Notes under the pieces: generated by a model | Seen by the model: only the letters and a program-made list of their open reading frames with translations | Told to the model about the DNA's origin: nothing | Database searches by the model: none | Made by a program: the position numbers and the translations under genes | Shown: positions 1 to 13,494 of the stretch, in pieces | Layout of the letters: each line of letters starts with the position of its first letter | Numbering within the stretch: position 1 is the first letter of the stretch | Assembly: GCA_010356995.1 (NCBI GenBank) | Contig: ML996697.1 | Span: 244,153-308,152, forward strand | DNA: 64,000 nucleotides | From: Trichodelitschia bisporula | Lineage: Eukaryota; Ascomycota; Dothideomycetes; Phaeotrichales; Phaeotrichaceae | Direction of reading: 5' to 3'

Positions 1-297
1 GCAGACCTCTCCATGACCGATGCGGCGCAGGCGGGTGCCGAGGAATCTTCTGATGAGGAATCCGAGGACGAGGAGGAGAAGCCCACTCCCAAGGCCAAGA
101 ACGGCGAGATCTCTGAGAAGGAGCAGAGGGCGATGCGCAAGGCTGCTAAGAAGGCCGAGAAGGCAGCGAAGAAGGCTGCTAAGGAGGCAAAGAAGGCCGC
201 TAAGGAGGCAAAGAAGGTGGGCGCCGGTGACAAGCGCAAGCGTGATGAGGATGCCACGACCCCAGAGAAGAAGAAGAAGAAGAAGAGCAAAGCGTGA
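1..297 (+). CDS. C-terminal end of a lysine-rich, probably nucleolar/nuclear protein (5' partial)
   Basis: The reading frame is open from base 1 and ends at a stop at 295-297, so only the last 98 residues are here. What is visible is low complexity: an acidic Ser/Glu/Asp stretch (ESSDEESEDEEE), then an alanine/lysine helix-like run (repeats of AKKAAKEAKK), and a final poly-lysine tail (KKKKKKSKA). Tails of this kind occur on snoRNP and ribosome-biogenesis proteins such as Cbf5, Nop56 and Nop58. No catalytic or structural domain lies inside the window, so the family cannot be fixed. The basic clusters could act as nuclear/nucleolar localisation signals. The next gene starts about 670 bp downstream on the same strand. 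Confidence 0.6.
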   Translation, partial: ADLSMTDAAQAGAEESSDEESEDEEEKPTPKAKNGEISEKEQRAMRKAAKKAEKAAKKAAKEAKKAAKEAKKVGAGDKRKRDEDATTPEKKKKKKSKA

Positions 298-963
298 GCT
301 TGCATCGCACTTGAGGGGTTCTATGGCGTTCGGGCATGGGCTTGTACACTGGGATTGTGGTATTACTGGCGTGAAGGCGTGACACTGGATGGTGGCCTTG
401 GTGTTTTCCAGCCAAGGGACAAGACTTGTCCATAGGAGTGGTCATAAATTTAGTAACTTCAGTATCCAAACGCATGTTCACTGTGCCTCGTTTAATGTGT
501 TTCGATTGCATAGCTTCCGAAGGGCACTGATTCCCTTAGATGGGCGTGTTCGCGGGCAGCCTGTCACCCGCAGTGTACCAAGAATAATGGCCCATGGTTG
601 GCGTAGGGACCAATAGGAGCGCTTCTCTCCATCACCTCAACACAGAATTCTTTCGAAGATTGACTCCGCGACGCCTTTTTCGATATCTTTGCTTTCCACA
701 TCGCTGACCGAACGGAAAGATGCTTACAGTAGTATGTGAATACTGAACCTTTCGTATTTATAGTCTGACTAGCTCGTAAAAGATTTTAATCATTGGCCCA
801 TGAACTCAAGCTCGGCCGAACACCACTTGAAAGTCCAAGTGTGATATTACGTTGTATATCACGGTCCCATTATCGCGTTGTGGGAGTGTCTCGAAGGACA
901 GCATCAACCCGCCAAAGACTTCCTACCTTTTCGTTTCAAGCCTCAACTAATCCGCCACCAACC
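298..963. other. Intergenic stretch, no gene seen
   Basis: This holds the 3' flank of the lysine-rich gene and the promoter of the RPC9 gene. Open frames here are short and have no recognisable composition or splice-consistent continuation. An alternative first exon of RPC9 could begin at the ATG at 800. Confidence 0.5.
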
Positions 964-1550
964 ATGCTGGCACGCATCACCTACCACTCCTCCATCTCAT
1001 CTCTAACGCATCCAGATCCTCGACCCGGGCACCCAGCCCCTCAGCAACGCCGAAGTCCTCGCCCACATCCAGTCTCTGGATGCAAAGTACGCGCGTGATG
1101 GCCGGACCGAGACGATTCCAGACAACCTACGCAAAGTGATGCGTGACGTAAGTACCTTACCTACCCCCCTCCCCCTCACCTAACCCGCAACCGCTCCCTA
1201 ACGCGCCCCAGGTCAAGTCCATCCTCACGATCCCAACGCAGCCCACTTGCCCGGTGGACACGGCGCCGCTGGTGACGGAGGCACAGAAGGCCGCTGCGCC
1301 GACATTCCGCTCTGAGCGCGTGTTCGCCGCGCTGGCGAGGCGCCTCCGCGCGAAGCCGTTCTCGCTCCTGCCTGCAGAGATCTTGCAGGTGTTCAATCAT
1401 GTGCCGCGGTCGCGGACGGAGTTGACGATGATTGTGCAGGAGGGAGAGGAGCGGTTTGCGGAGGAGGTTTTGGATCAGTGTCTCGATGTCATCAGGGAGA
1501 TTATGGTTGAGGGGAGGGGGCTGGATGTCGTTAATGGCAATGGAGTATAG
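964..1550 (+). CDS. RPC9: DNA-directed RNA polymerase III subunit RPC9 (Rpc17, HRDC-like)
   Basis: This is a small subunit of RNA polymerase III. It pairs with Rpc25 in the polymerase stalk and takes part in initiation of tRNA and 5S rRNA transcription. The body is clear: exon 1016-1147 encodes ILDPGTQPLSNAEVLAHI and onward, the family's N-terminal motif. An intron at 1148-1211 (GTAAGT...CAG) keeps phase 0, and exon 1212-1550 encodes the HRDC-like helical half (RAKPFSLLPAEILQVFNHVP ... GEERFAEEVLDQCLDVI). That gives about 156 residues plus the first codons, close to yeast Rpc17 (161). The start is unresolved. An intron with a CTAAC branch site ends at 1015, but no GT donor lies between the well-placed ATG at 964 and that acceptor. 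Either a GC-AG intron follows ATG CTG (970-1015), or the start is at 800 with a donor near 839. Confidence 0.85.
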
Positions 1551-3736
1551 GGTTAGGTGCTGGTAGCGGGTTGGACTTGTCGACGTCCTACTGCTACGTA
1601 CGTACGGATGTACTGACGATGGATAATGCCTATGTGTCCACAATGCCATTTCCCTAAAGCCATGTCTCCTCAGAGCAGCAAAAACCCCCGGTCTTAGATC
1701 TCAGTGCATAAACACAACCACACGAGCAACCTTAATCCCACCGATCACCAAACCCATCATTCCCTCTCCCCATCGGAGACGGCCCCAGCCCCGAACAATC
1801 GTAACCTTATAACCCGCAGCACCTCCGTAAAAAGTCAAAAAGCGCCGCAGTCCGGGATCCTGGATCTCAATCCATCGCCAATACCGCCTGTCGCCCAGCG
1901 CAACCCAGTCTCAGCTGCTCCCCGCGACTCAGTGGCTCAAGGAGGCAACCAAACCTTCTAGCGCGCTTCTCGAATCTCCTCCCGCCACGATGTAAGCACA
2001 GGACGCTTGTTGTCCCCCACGCTGGGGACCCGGGTCTTGAGCGCAGGAGCATGAAAAGGCGGTGTTTCACGCCTGCAACGATCGTTGCGCTGGCGAACGG
2101 GTGTTCGAATATGAAGATCGCGCATACAGCCACCCAGCTCGGATATCTCGCAAAGGGCCCCGCTATGCTACGAGCTTGTGCACAGAGATACGCAATACAC
2201 TGACTGCATGCGGTGGCCGCAAAGAAGCTTTAGGCTAACCGCTTGCGATGCGTGGGATATCGTGGCCAGCCATAGTGGGCGCCGCGATTCGAGGCACGTC
2301 TAGTTGAATGTGCGCCGAGCATTTTGGCTGGGATGGCCTGGATGGGTTGGGCTGGATGCATTTTTCTTGATTTGCGATGCTTGCGATACTGCGCGGGTTC
2401 AGGTGACGCGCTGTTCCGCTGTTCTGTCCTTCATGAGAGCGACGGAGGTCGGCGAGAGCCAAGCACGCGATTGGTGTTAGCCTCGACTTCGGGCCCGGGC
2501 GGGATGTGAGACTTATGTGAAGACGACGATGCGTGGGATTCGAAGCACGCTCTTTTCTGAGCTCGAAGGACTGCCAGCGCAGTTCCATCGTTGGCGGACT
2601 TTTCCCTCCCATGCCCAGGGACTGAGCCCGAACCACTGCGCAACTCCGTCCACAGCGAGCACGTCGTGAATATCGTCATCTCCATCCCACACCCGTCGGC
2701 CCGATCACACTCGGCATGTGCCCACGTGGCCCAGCCACGGAAGTACCTCCGGCACCGGCTCAACGCCATGAAGGGACCGCCACGATACCTGTTCATCGCC
2801 CAGCCGCACCACCACTACTCCATGAATCATGTAGGACTCAGTGCACAATTCATCGTCTTATAGGTGCAACACCCTCATCTCCCGGCGCACGTCATCCCCG
2901 GCCAATCCTCCCCTCCCCAGGGCAATCCCTAACATTCGCACAAGCGAAGCCCGCCCTCCAGCCATAACCATGCGAAACAAACCCATTGGGCCGGTAGGCA
3001 CAGTTGCGAAATCCGCCGGTGCAAAGCTACACCTGCCATGAGATCCCTGCCGGGCCATGCAGCCCTGGCTTAATCGCCTACATATAATACCACTGCCTCA
3101 TCTATCTTCCCCCTTTCTGTGCCCCCATCTCGCGCTCCCTCAAGATTCCCCACCTGCCGTTCATTAATTCTGGCCGTGCCGTTACCCGTCTTTCAGCTTT
3201 CATTCCCTTCCCGCAGGCTCGCTAGGGCCGTAAGTGCCCCTCTCCCCCTCACTAGCGTCAAGATTGGAATTGACGTCCCTCGGCCTGATCCAGCCGAGCC
3301 AAACGCCTCGATCGCGACCTATCACTCCCCGCGCTCTAAAGTGCTCGCCCCGACCCGCACCCCCCAAATGATACCCAAACCCGTCTCATAGTCCCTACAC
3401 AACAAAGGGTATCACGCTCCCTCCCCCAGCGCAATCTATGGCCTCCCTCATCTCATGTCCCGCACCATCCCCCTCACAACCCGGCTTTCGGATCTCTCTA
3501 TACGCGCGGTGACAACCCTAACACCCGGCAATCTAAGACTCCTCCCCCTCCCTCTCCTCCTCCGCCGCAAAACCAGTCCTCTCCTCCGGCTCCTCCACCG
3601 CAAAACAATCCGTCTCTACCGCGCTCTCCTGCTCCGCCTCCTCCGCGAACACCCCTATCTGCTCTACACGCAGAACCCATTCCTCAGCCTTATAACCACC
3701 AGCCGCACGAAGCACCTCCTCCGCCGCCTAGCAACC
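1551..3736. other. Intergenic, 2.2 kb, no gene seen; pyrimidine-rich cutinase promoter at right
   Basis: No open frame here has protein-like composition or a convincing exon chain. The last 600 bp become strongly pyrimidine-rich, with a TATA-like sequence (tacatataatacc) near 3079-3091, as in many fungal promoters. A CCTCGG hexamer lies at 3278. Confidence 0.4.
3278..3283 (+). promoter_or_regulatory. CCTCGG element upstream of cutinase (FarA/Ctf1-type site)
   Basis: CCTCGG lies about 455 bp upstream of the cutinase ATG. This hexamer is the known core site of the fungal fatty-acid/cutin regulators FarA/FarB and Ctf1. A lone hexamer is expected by chance about every 2 kb, so it is suggestive only. 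Confidence 0.35.
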
Positions 3737-4989
3737 ATGCTCCAACGCCGCGCGTGGGTCCTCCTCCTAGCGGCCCTGAAGCCCATCTTCGCCCGGCCGC
3801 AGCCCGCTCCGGCACCCCAGGCCCCCGCACCAGCATGCTCGCCGCTCGAGCTCGTCATCGGTACGTGAACCGCCGTCCCCATCCGGGGCTCGCTTCGCCC
3901 GCTAACATGTTAGCCCGCGGCACGACCGAGCCATTGAACCCGTCTTACGGGCTCGTGGTCGGCGACCCGCTGTTCGACGCCGTGAAGGCGCTGATCCCGG
4001 ACGTCACGGGGTACAAGGTCGATTACCCGGCGAGCTTTGCCATCGAATCGCGCGACCTGGGCGCGGCGGATGTGGTCAAGCACCTTGCGACGCAGCTGGC
4101 CAAGTGCCCGCAGCAGAAGTATGTGCTGGTCGGATACTCGCAGGGCGGAGACTTGATGCATACGGCGGCTGTGAAGCTGGATCCTGCGGTTAAGCCGAAG
4201 ATCGTGGCGCTGGTTATGTTTGGCGATCCTGGTGCGTTGCGTTGAGGAAAGAGTAGGGATGAGGAGGTGCTAACGGGACCAGGAAATAAGGGCCCCAACG
4301 CGCTGTCACCACTCAACTGCGACAAAGTGCCCGTTTTCCCCGCTGATCTAGCAGCGAAGCTGAAGGAGAACTGCGAAAAGGGTGACCCGGTAAGCCTGCA
4401 AGGACAGATATTCAGCATAATCAGCGCTAATCTCACCAGGTGTGCACAAACGACGGCACAGACTCCGCCAGCCATCTGGTCTACTCAGACCCCGCAAAGG
4501 GGTATATCGCAGCCAGCGCCGCCTACATCCAGAAGCAGTTCACGAGCAACGGCAAAGCGGGCGCCTCGCCGAGCCCCAACGTCGGCACCGGCGACAACAC
4601 CCAGGCGCTTTTGGAGCTCGGGGAGGTTCTGGGCGCAGGCAAGAACGGCGGGCCAGGGTGCGCGGCGATGTTGAACGCGACGGGGACCGGGGGCGCGAAG
4701 GGCACGGGCAGTAGCTCCACAGCGACGACGTCAGCCTCGGCCACGGCGAAGACGTTGTCCGGTATGTAGATAGATGCACCCTCGCTGGGGGGCCGTGTGT
4801 AGAAGCTTTGCTTGAAACCGGCGCCCGAGCCGATGAACACTTTGGCTGATGATCCGTGCAGTGTACACCGGTGCCGCGGCTAGACGCGCCCTATCGGCTT
4901 ATGCGCGGGACGACCCGGCGTGGTGGGGACGAGCGGCGTGGTACGTTGCGCAAGTGGTCGGTGTTGCGGGCGTAGCGGCGATGGTATGA
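3737..4989 (+). CDS. Secreted cutinase with Ser/Thr-rich tail, possibly GPI-anchored
   Basis: A serine esterase of the cutinase alpha/beta-hydrolase family that hydrolyses cutin polyester outside the cell. Exons are 3737-3860, 3914-4231, 4283-4389 and 4440 onward; all phases agree and introns are 49-53 bp. The N-terminus (MLQRRAWVLLLAALKPIFA) is a signal peptide, followed by a Pro/Ala linker. The domain starts with LVIARGTTEP. The nucleophile motif is GYSQGG, and the Asp and His of the triad fit GDPVCTNDGTDSASHLVYS. After the domain comes a Gly/Ser/Thr-rich stretch (GTGSSSTATTSASATA). Read straight through, the protein ends at 4769 with 292 residues. If the good donor GTATGT at 4762 is spliced to the CAG ending at 4861, the frame continues to 4989. 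That gives 332 residues ending in a hydrophobic tail (AAWYVAQVVGVAGVAAMV), as GPI-anchor signals do. Confidence 0.88.
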
Positions 4990-6316
4990 TACGACCTATC
5001 GGATGCGGACCACCGGCGGTTCGCTGTCTGCGATTAACGTCTTTTCCAATGATGGACTTCCGAGCTCTGCGCACGGATCAAATGGGGAACACCATACGGC
5101 CGCACCGGACGCCTTGGGGGACACCGATGAGAACAAAAGATTTCTCATAGTTCATGGGTGAGGACCGGCCGAATATGGCGCGGGTGTATTGACTAGAGGA
5201 GACGGGCCGGTTAGTCTTATTGAGGAAGGACCGAGCTTCTGGAAGCACGGCTAATGGGCTCGGCTGCAGATGATATTAGATACTGTTAGAAATGAAATGA
5301 TGAATACCTATTGAGGGAAAAAGTCCTGTGCGAACCTGATCTTCGCAGGGCTGTTAGACTTGAATGCCATGACTTGAGACTAACTAAGATGTGTGTTAGC
5401 TCTGAATGCTGAGCTGGGTGGCTATGTTGATAAGGCTAACGTGTCAACAGATACGGCATTCTGAGTGCTCCACAAGGCTGTCACCGAGGGTTCTCTGAAT
5501 GAAAAGATATAGTTCGTTGATTTTTTGGAATTCGCATCCATTGCTTGATGCCCGGCTGTGCAGCGAGAATCACGAATCATGCCCAAAGATCAGCCTGGCT
5601 TCTCTGACGTAGAGGGACCATAAACTGGGTGACCATATCTATTTTGAGGCACTGGAGTCCGATTGCAGGAATGGGCCATGCATAAGTGGTGCGGGGGAGT
5701 CCGTCGGGGATAGGTCTGATGTTATGAGCACTTCCGGGTTTGGACGTTTCTGGCGAGATGCGAATTCTGTTCCTGAAGGGATCGAGGGGCTGGGTTGAAC
5801 GGCCATGACCCACCTAGATCGGTAACTTCCATGATGCTGCAGGGCAAGACGAGGCCATGAACCTTGTAGCTTTCGCGAGGATCCAGCTTGAAAGCACGAT
5901 GTAAGGGTTGAGGTCAGAGGGAAAAGACACGTTGTTGACATATGGCATCCATGATCCGGCGAAACGTGAACGACACCGTAGTATAAACCGAGCATGTTAA
6001 CGTCAGTGCCTTGTGAGGAAAAGAGCGCGACTCAGGAGGACACAAAACAAGACAGCTTTGTTGAGGATATGGGCGATCATCAAAGGCTAGACAGCCTGAA
6101 TGGCGTACTCCTGTCCGAAGATGCCCAATCTGTTGAGAATGTGGGCGCTCGTTGGAGGCCGGATAAACGTAATAATGTTATCATGTCGGGCGTGTTCAAT
6201 TGTGAGGAAGAGAAGAGTAGGATAGTGGTTGTCGTCGGTCACCACCCGGTCATGTCTCACCAACCGGAGTATGGATTATCGTGAACTCCGGCGTCGAGAT
6301 ATGAGGTGCGGCAGCC

Positions 6317-6338
6317 TTAGGCATAATTTTATGCCTAA
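6317..6338. repeat. Perfect inverted repeat, 10-bp arms with 2-bp spacer
   Basis: TTAGGCATAA, two T, then TTATGCCTAA. A further partial copy of the arm (GCCTAACGCC) occurs near 6382 beside another CACAGGCA string, so the palindrome belongs to a small locally duplicated patch. It could be a binding site for a dimeric factor or a decayed repeat. Confidence 0.7.
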
Positions 6339-6398
6339 TGCCGAGGGGCGCACAGGCATGCAGGCATCCAGATGTGCCTATCGCCTAACGCCGACTGT

Positions 6399-6435
6399 CA
6401 CACAGGCACACAGGCACACAGGCACACACACAGGC
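6399..6435 (+). repeat. Short tandem repeat of CACACAGG
   Basis: Four to five imperfect copies of an 8-bp unit (cacacagg) in non-coding sequence upstream of SNF1. A simple microsatellite; no function is implied. Confidence 0.8.
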
Positions 6436-7243
6436 GTGAAACGGCACAGTCATGACGATGGCTGCACAAAGCACATGATGATAGTCGGAGCCCCCACCGA
6501 AGAGCACGCTCAAATCCCCCAACCACCCCCCCCCCTCCCCCCAGGCTAGCCTCCACTCCGCCAACTCTACTCCCAAGTTTCCCCCTCCTACTCACCCCAC
6601 CTACCGTAACTGCTATCCTACGCCTATTATAAAATCCACATCAAAGTCGCCTTGTTTCCCTTTCACCGTTGTTACCCGTTCCCCGCTGCCCAGTCTTTGA
6701 TCCTAACTGATCTTTCCACCGCTGCTTCTTTGCTGCATCATACAACCTACAAAAAACCCTTCACCTCATATCCCAACTGTTCCCCCACTCCCCGCAACAC
6801 CCACTCCCCCGCTTACCTGAACAAGTCAACGTCAAAATCCGCAGCTAGTCCTCTTGCCCTTCATTCTGTACCCTATCAATCTCTCGGCCCTACCCGCGGC
6901 AAAGCCCTGCCTTTATCCTCCCCCAAATAGTAAACTCTTTGAGCCGCTTCCCTCCGACAGCTCCAACACGGCTTTGCCTTCTCTACCCAAGCGCCTGACA
7001 GGGATTCTACCTCGCGATACGTTCAATTCCTCATCACCCTTGCACATTTGTCTGGTCGCGCTTCCTTATTCCGGCGCATCTGCCGCTTGTTTGCCGGAGC
7101 CGCGTCCGCCGAGCTTCATCGCAAACCGCAACAGGCACCTTTGAAGGCATACTGAGCTCAAGGTGAGCCTTTCCTCACTTGTCCATCCATATACCCCTTA
7201 GAAAGCCCTCATGGACTGGACGTGGTGATCGAAAGCATACTGA

Positions 7244-10030
<2,787 letters not shown>

Positions 10031-10559
10031 AAGACTTTGGGTGCATGACTTTCTTGGGGGTGCTTGTCGGACAGTTCATATGGCTCCTTTGGTGACTTGT
10101 CGAATTCGCTTGATTGTATCATCGGGATTTGTTCGCTTGGCTGAGCTTGGTCAGTATCACTTGCTTGGAGCATATCGGATGTGCGAATACCACTAGGGAT
10201 TATGAAACTTAGGAGCATTAGACCGGTTGTACCTATCTAGTACGGTTAATGGGCCACGGCATGTCATCCAGACTTATTTTGCGCATCGTGACTACATATC
10301 AAGTTTTAGCATAGCAAGAACACATGGTTGCAACAGGGCACGAATCAGCACAGGGCAAAATTTTGGTGGTCAAAGACCTTTCAGATTTCACGACTACGTA
10401 GGGCCTATTCTAAGTCTTTTCAAATCAGCCCGGCACCTTTAGGAAAGCCCATAGGAATACTCCTAGAAATCGAAATTCTGGAATGCGCCAAAGGGTCCCC
10501 ACATTCGCTTAGGCATATTTGAACTTCAAACCCGAGATACTTTGCAGGAAGTAGCTTTT
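10031..10559. other. Convergent 3' flanks of SNF1 and the zinc-knuckle gene
   Basis: About 530 bp between two convergent genes. No open frame or repeat worth recording was seen. Confidence 0.5.
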
Positions 10560-12253
10560 CTACCACTCGTCGTCGGTGGCGGTGGCAGCGACGTTGGCAG
10601 CGACGTCCTCGCCGCCAGCTTCGGCAGCAGAAGCGGCATGGGCAACTTCGCTAGGATCGGCAGTGCACGCCCACTGGAAGTGGCCAGCTACAGTACGTTA
10701 GAGAACTATCATGAGTGAGGAGGCTTGGGATTGGGTTCAACTTACTTTTGCCACACTTGGAACAAGGGTTGGTGTTGGCGCCGCCTCCGCTAGGGCAAGA
10801 CTTGGAGAAGTGACCCATCTCACCGCAAGTGTTGCACTTGACGCGGTCTATGTCAAGCGGCAAGGGGCAAGTGCGAGCCGAGTGCCCCACCTGCTGGCAG
10901 TTATGGCAATACGGCTTCTTCGGCTCGCTGCAATCCCGCGAATTGTGGCCCTTCTCTCCGCAGTTGCGACAAGTGGGTTTGGGCTTGTCCGGGCAATCAC
11001 GCGAGAAATGACCCATGTTTCCGCAGGCCTTGCACTCAACGTTCTCCGCCGACTTCGGCTCCGGGCAGTCCGCTGCGACATGGCCAGGCTGCTTGCAGTT
11101 GCGGCATGCAAAGGGATCGTAGCGCTCCTTCGTGCAGTCGCGAGCACGATGGCCGATCTCGTCGCAGATCACACACTTGATCTCGATCCGATCGACGACC
11201 TCAGTCTGCTCTTGCGTGCAGCTCTTGCGAATGTGCCCCAACTCGCCGCAGTTCTCGCACAGGGCAATCTTGCGGTCCATAATGAAGCCGCAGCTCTTGA
11301 GACGCTCGATGTTTTTCTCTGGGGTCTCCGGCCAGCCCTGAGCATAGGCAATGCGCTTCGGCATCGATGAGAAGGTGAAGTTGAGAACGTACTTCTGGTC
11401 CTTGTGACCGCTCACGTTGACGATGGTGAAGTTTTTGGCAACATCCCGCTCCTATATCCAATATTAGAGATAGCGCCAGTCATTGGCAATGTAGTCATAC
11501 CTTGGCGATGAGGTAGACGTTCCGCTTTTCATCGCGGAATGTTCTCTCCATTTCCGAGAGGTCAAGGTCTGGGTTCGACGTATCATCGAGTATGGCCTTC
11601 GCGTACGCCTTGAAAGCCTATAGGGTTCAGTTATGGCTATGGACAGATGTTTGCTCTTACGATCTTGAAGTCCTCCAAGTCCTTTTCCTCATCTGCCTTC
11701 TTCATCGCCACCCAAGCGTCCTCGGCAGTCATGTGGACATCAAGATCATCGTAGATGTCGACACGAAGCTCAGTGCACTGAGCAGCCTTGTGGCCCTGCT
11801 GGTGGCAGATGCGGCAGTTGTCCGGAGGGCGAGTAGGACACTCACGAGAGGAATGGCCCTCTTGTTTGCAATGGTGGCAGGTTCCAGAGAAAGGCTTCGT
11901 GCAATCCGAACGACTGTGGCTGGCATTCTTAGCAGAAGAATCTATAATGGTGAAAGACGATCACTCACCCAACCTCGCCGCAGTTGAAGCACGCGCCCGT
12001 CATCTTCTTGGGCTGGGGGCACTCAGAAGACTTGTGGCCTTCTTCCTGGCAGCTTTGCATGTAAGTGTCCATTGCCTTCTATTTCGCAAGGGACTTACTT
12101 GAAGCACTTCGTGTCATGAGCACCGAAGTCGATCGGGTTGCCGTCCGCGGTGAGGCGCGCGGGACCTAGGTCTACTCGTCGTTTAGGATACCGCTGGAAT
12201 TGGAAGATGAGGAAACACTTACCAGCCTTCTCGTCAGTAATCTCGAAACCCAT
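10560..12253 (-). CDS. CCHC zinc-knuckle nucleic-acid-binding protein (CnjB-like), 12 knuckles
   Basis: Seven exons on the minus strand (12253-12223, 12165-12099, 12052-11969, 11919-11661, 11617-11501, 11451-10746, 10687-10560) join in phase to 463 residues. I count twelve CX2CX4HX4C knuckles: four near the N-terminus (CFNCQEEGHKSSEC, CFNCGEVGHSRSDC, then two more), a spacer of about 120 residues, and eight in the C-terminal half (from CENCGELGHIRKSC to CSKCGKTGHFQWAC). The protein ends in an Ala-rich, acidic tail (TATDDEW). This layout matches the ascomycete proteins annotated as zinc knuckle protein CnjB, relatives of CNBP/Gis2/Byr3 that bind single-stranded nucleic acid. Introns 2 and 3 each cut inside or next to a knuckle, as expected for an array grown by duplication. 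The molecular role is inferred from the domain only. Confidence 0.9.
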
Positions 12254-12702
12254 CTTGTTTGGCGATTCAGGCGTTGGGTACGTGTGTCTGCAAAGGCCGC
12301 ACGTTGATGGTGTGGATGAAGGGTGGATTTTGGAGCGAGAGTAGCCTGGGCAGGATTTTGATAGGGGACGTGGTGTGATGGAGCGGAGGGGGAAGTAGCG
12401 GGGGAAGGAGCGACTTTCTCCTACAGTGTTGAAGGCAAACAATCATCGGGAAGGTGCGAGCAATCGAGCTGCTTCCAGCATTTGTCGATGAAAGGCACCT
12501 AGGTTCGATGTTCCGTCTCTTGGTAATAACGAGCAGCAGTGTAGGCAAATGGGAAAGATGGCATTTTCTAGCCAAAGCAAGTTACCTTGACGTTGTCCCT
12601 AGGCTAAGCAAATGTGATGTCGCGGCGGGCATAGTCTAGGACGGTGAGCTTGCACCTTCAGAGAAGGTTGCTATGCAAACATACCATCTGCAGCTTGCCA
12701 TC
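12254..12702. other. Promoter of the zinc-knuckle gene / 3' flank of the methyltransferase
   Basis: About 450 bp between two minus-strand genes. On the minus strand the part near the zinc-knuckle ATG is C/T-rich. Nothing else was recognised. Confidence 0.4.
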
Positions 12703-13494
12703 TCAAGCGCTCCGCTCCCCGTAGCAGAGCAAGAAGGGAAACGACATAGTTCCGCCCGCTACACCTTCGGTCGGCTTGTCCATTGTAAACGCAGTTTCAA
12801 TTCGGACATTTTCAAATCCTGCTTCTTTGAGTTGTGCCTCTACCAGATCTCGCTGAACGCCGTGCCGCTCAACGCCTTCCATCTTGCTTTCGGGGTGAAA
12901 TTTACGAGCTTCCGGTCCATAATCCTCAAAATCTGTCAAAGCAACCATGCCGCTTGGCTTTAGCGCCTGATACATTACCTTAAAAAGCATACCAAGGTCC
13001 GGAACATGATGGAGAACGAGGTGCGAGGTGATGATATCAAAGCGTTTCGGCGTGTCCGCTACATCTCGGATACGCGCATCGTCCGCATCTTCGAGCAGAG
13101 CGCAAACGGGCTTGACGTTGGTTCCGCCGGTTTGTACCGCCAGTTTTGACTGCAGCACCGAGATCATTCCTGGAGAGGGGTCGACCGCGGTAAGCGACTT
13201 CACATGCGGGGCGAGTAGGAGAGACAAAAGCCCTGTGCCGCAGCCAATTTCGAGTACTTCCAATTCTACGAGACGTTAGACGATGTCCAAAGGTACAACC
13301 AGATTAGACAGAATCAACATTGACCGAGAAATCGCCATAAGGGTTGCCGGGGAATTGGAATGCATACCACTTCCACGAGATTCGAGAGCTGCAACATGAG
13401 TCCGGAGTGCGTCAAATGCCTTCTTGCTGCTTGCAACTGTGAACGGTTTGCTATCCCATTCCGCTGCCTCCTCATCGAATCGTGATGGAGTCAT
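12703..13494 (-). CDS. Class I SAM-dependent methyltransferase (methyltransferase 11/25 type)
   Basis: Two exons (13494-13368 and 13265-12703) with an intron of 102 bp in phase 1 give 229 residues. The start codon gives MTPSRFDEEAAEWD, an N-terminus common in small fungal methyltransferases. Motif I of the SAM fold is plain (VLEIGCGTGLLSLLL). The acidic residue at the end of beta-2 is in LTAVDPSPGMI, and motif II and post-motif regions follow (FDIITSHLVLHHVPD, LKPSGMVALTDFED). The second half (GVERHGVQRDLVEAQLKEAG) is the usual substrate-facing cap. The methyl acceptor cannot be told from the sequence. It is most likely a cytosolic small-molecule methyltransferase. Confidence 0.85.

Noticed and set aside
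1-297. Naming the first partial gene CBF5, NOP56 or NOP58
   Set aside because: Only the low-complexity Lys/Glu tail is visible, and such tails occur in many nucleolar proteins.
5994-6284. 96-codon plus-strand frame upstream of SNF1
   Set aside because: No motif, no neighbouring exon, and it lies in a patch of non-coding repeats.
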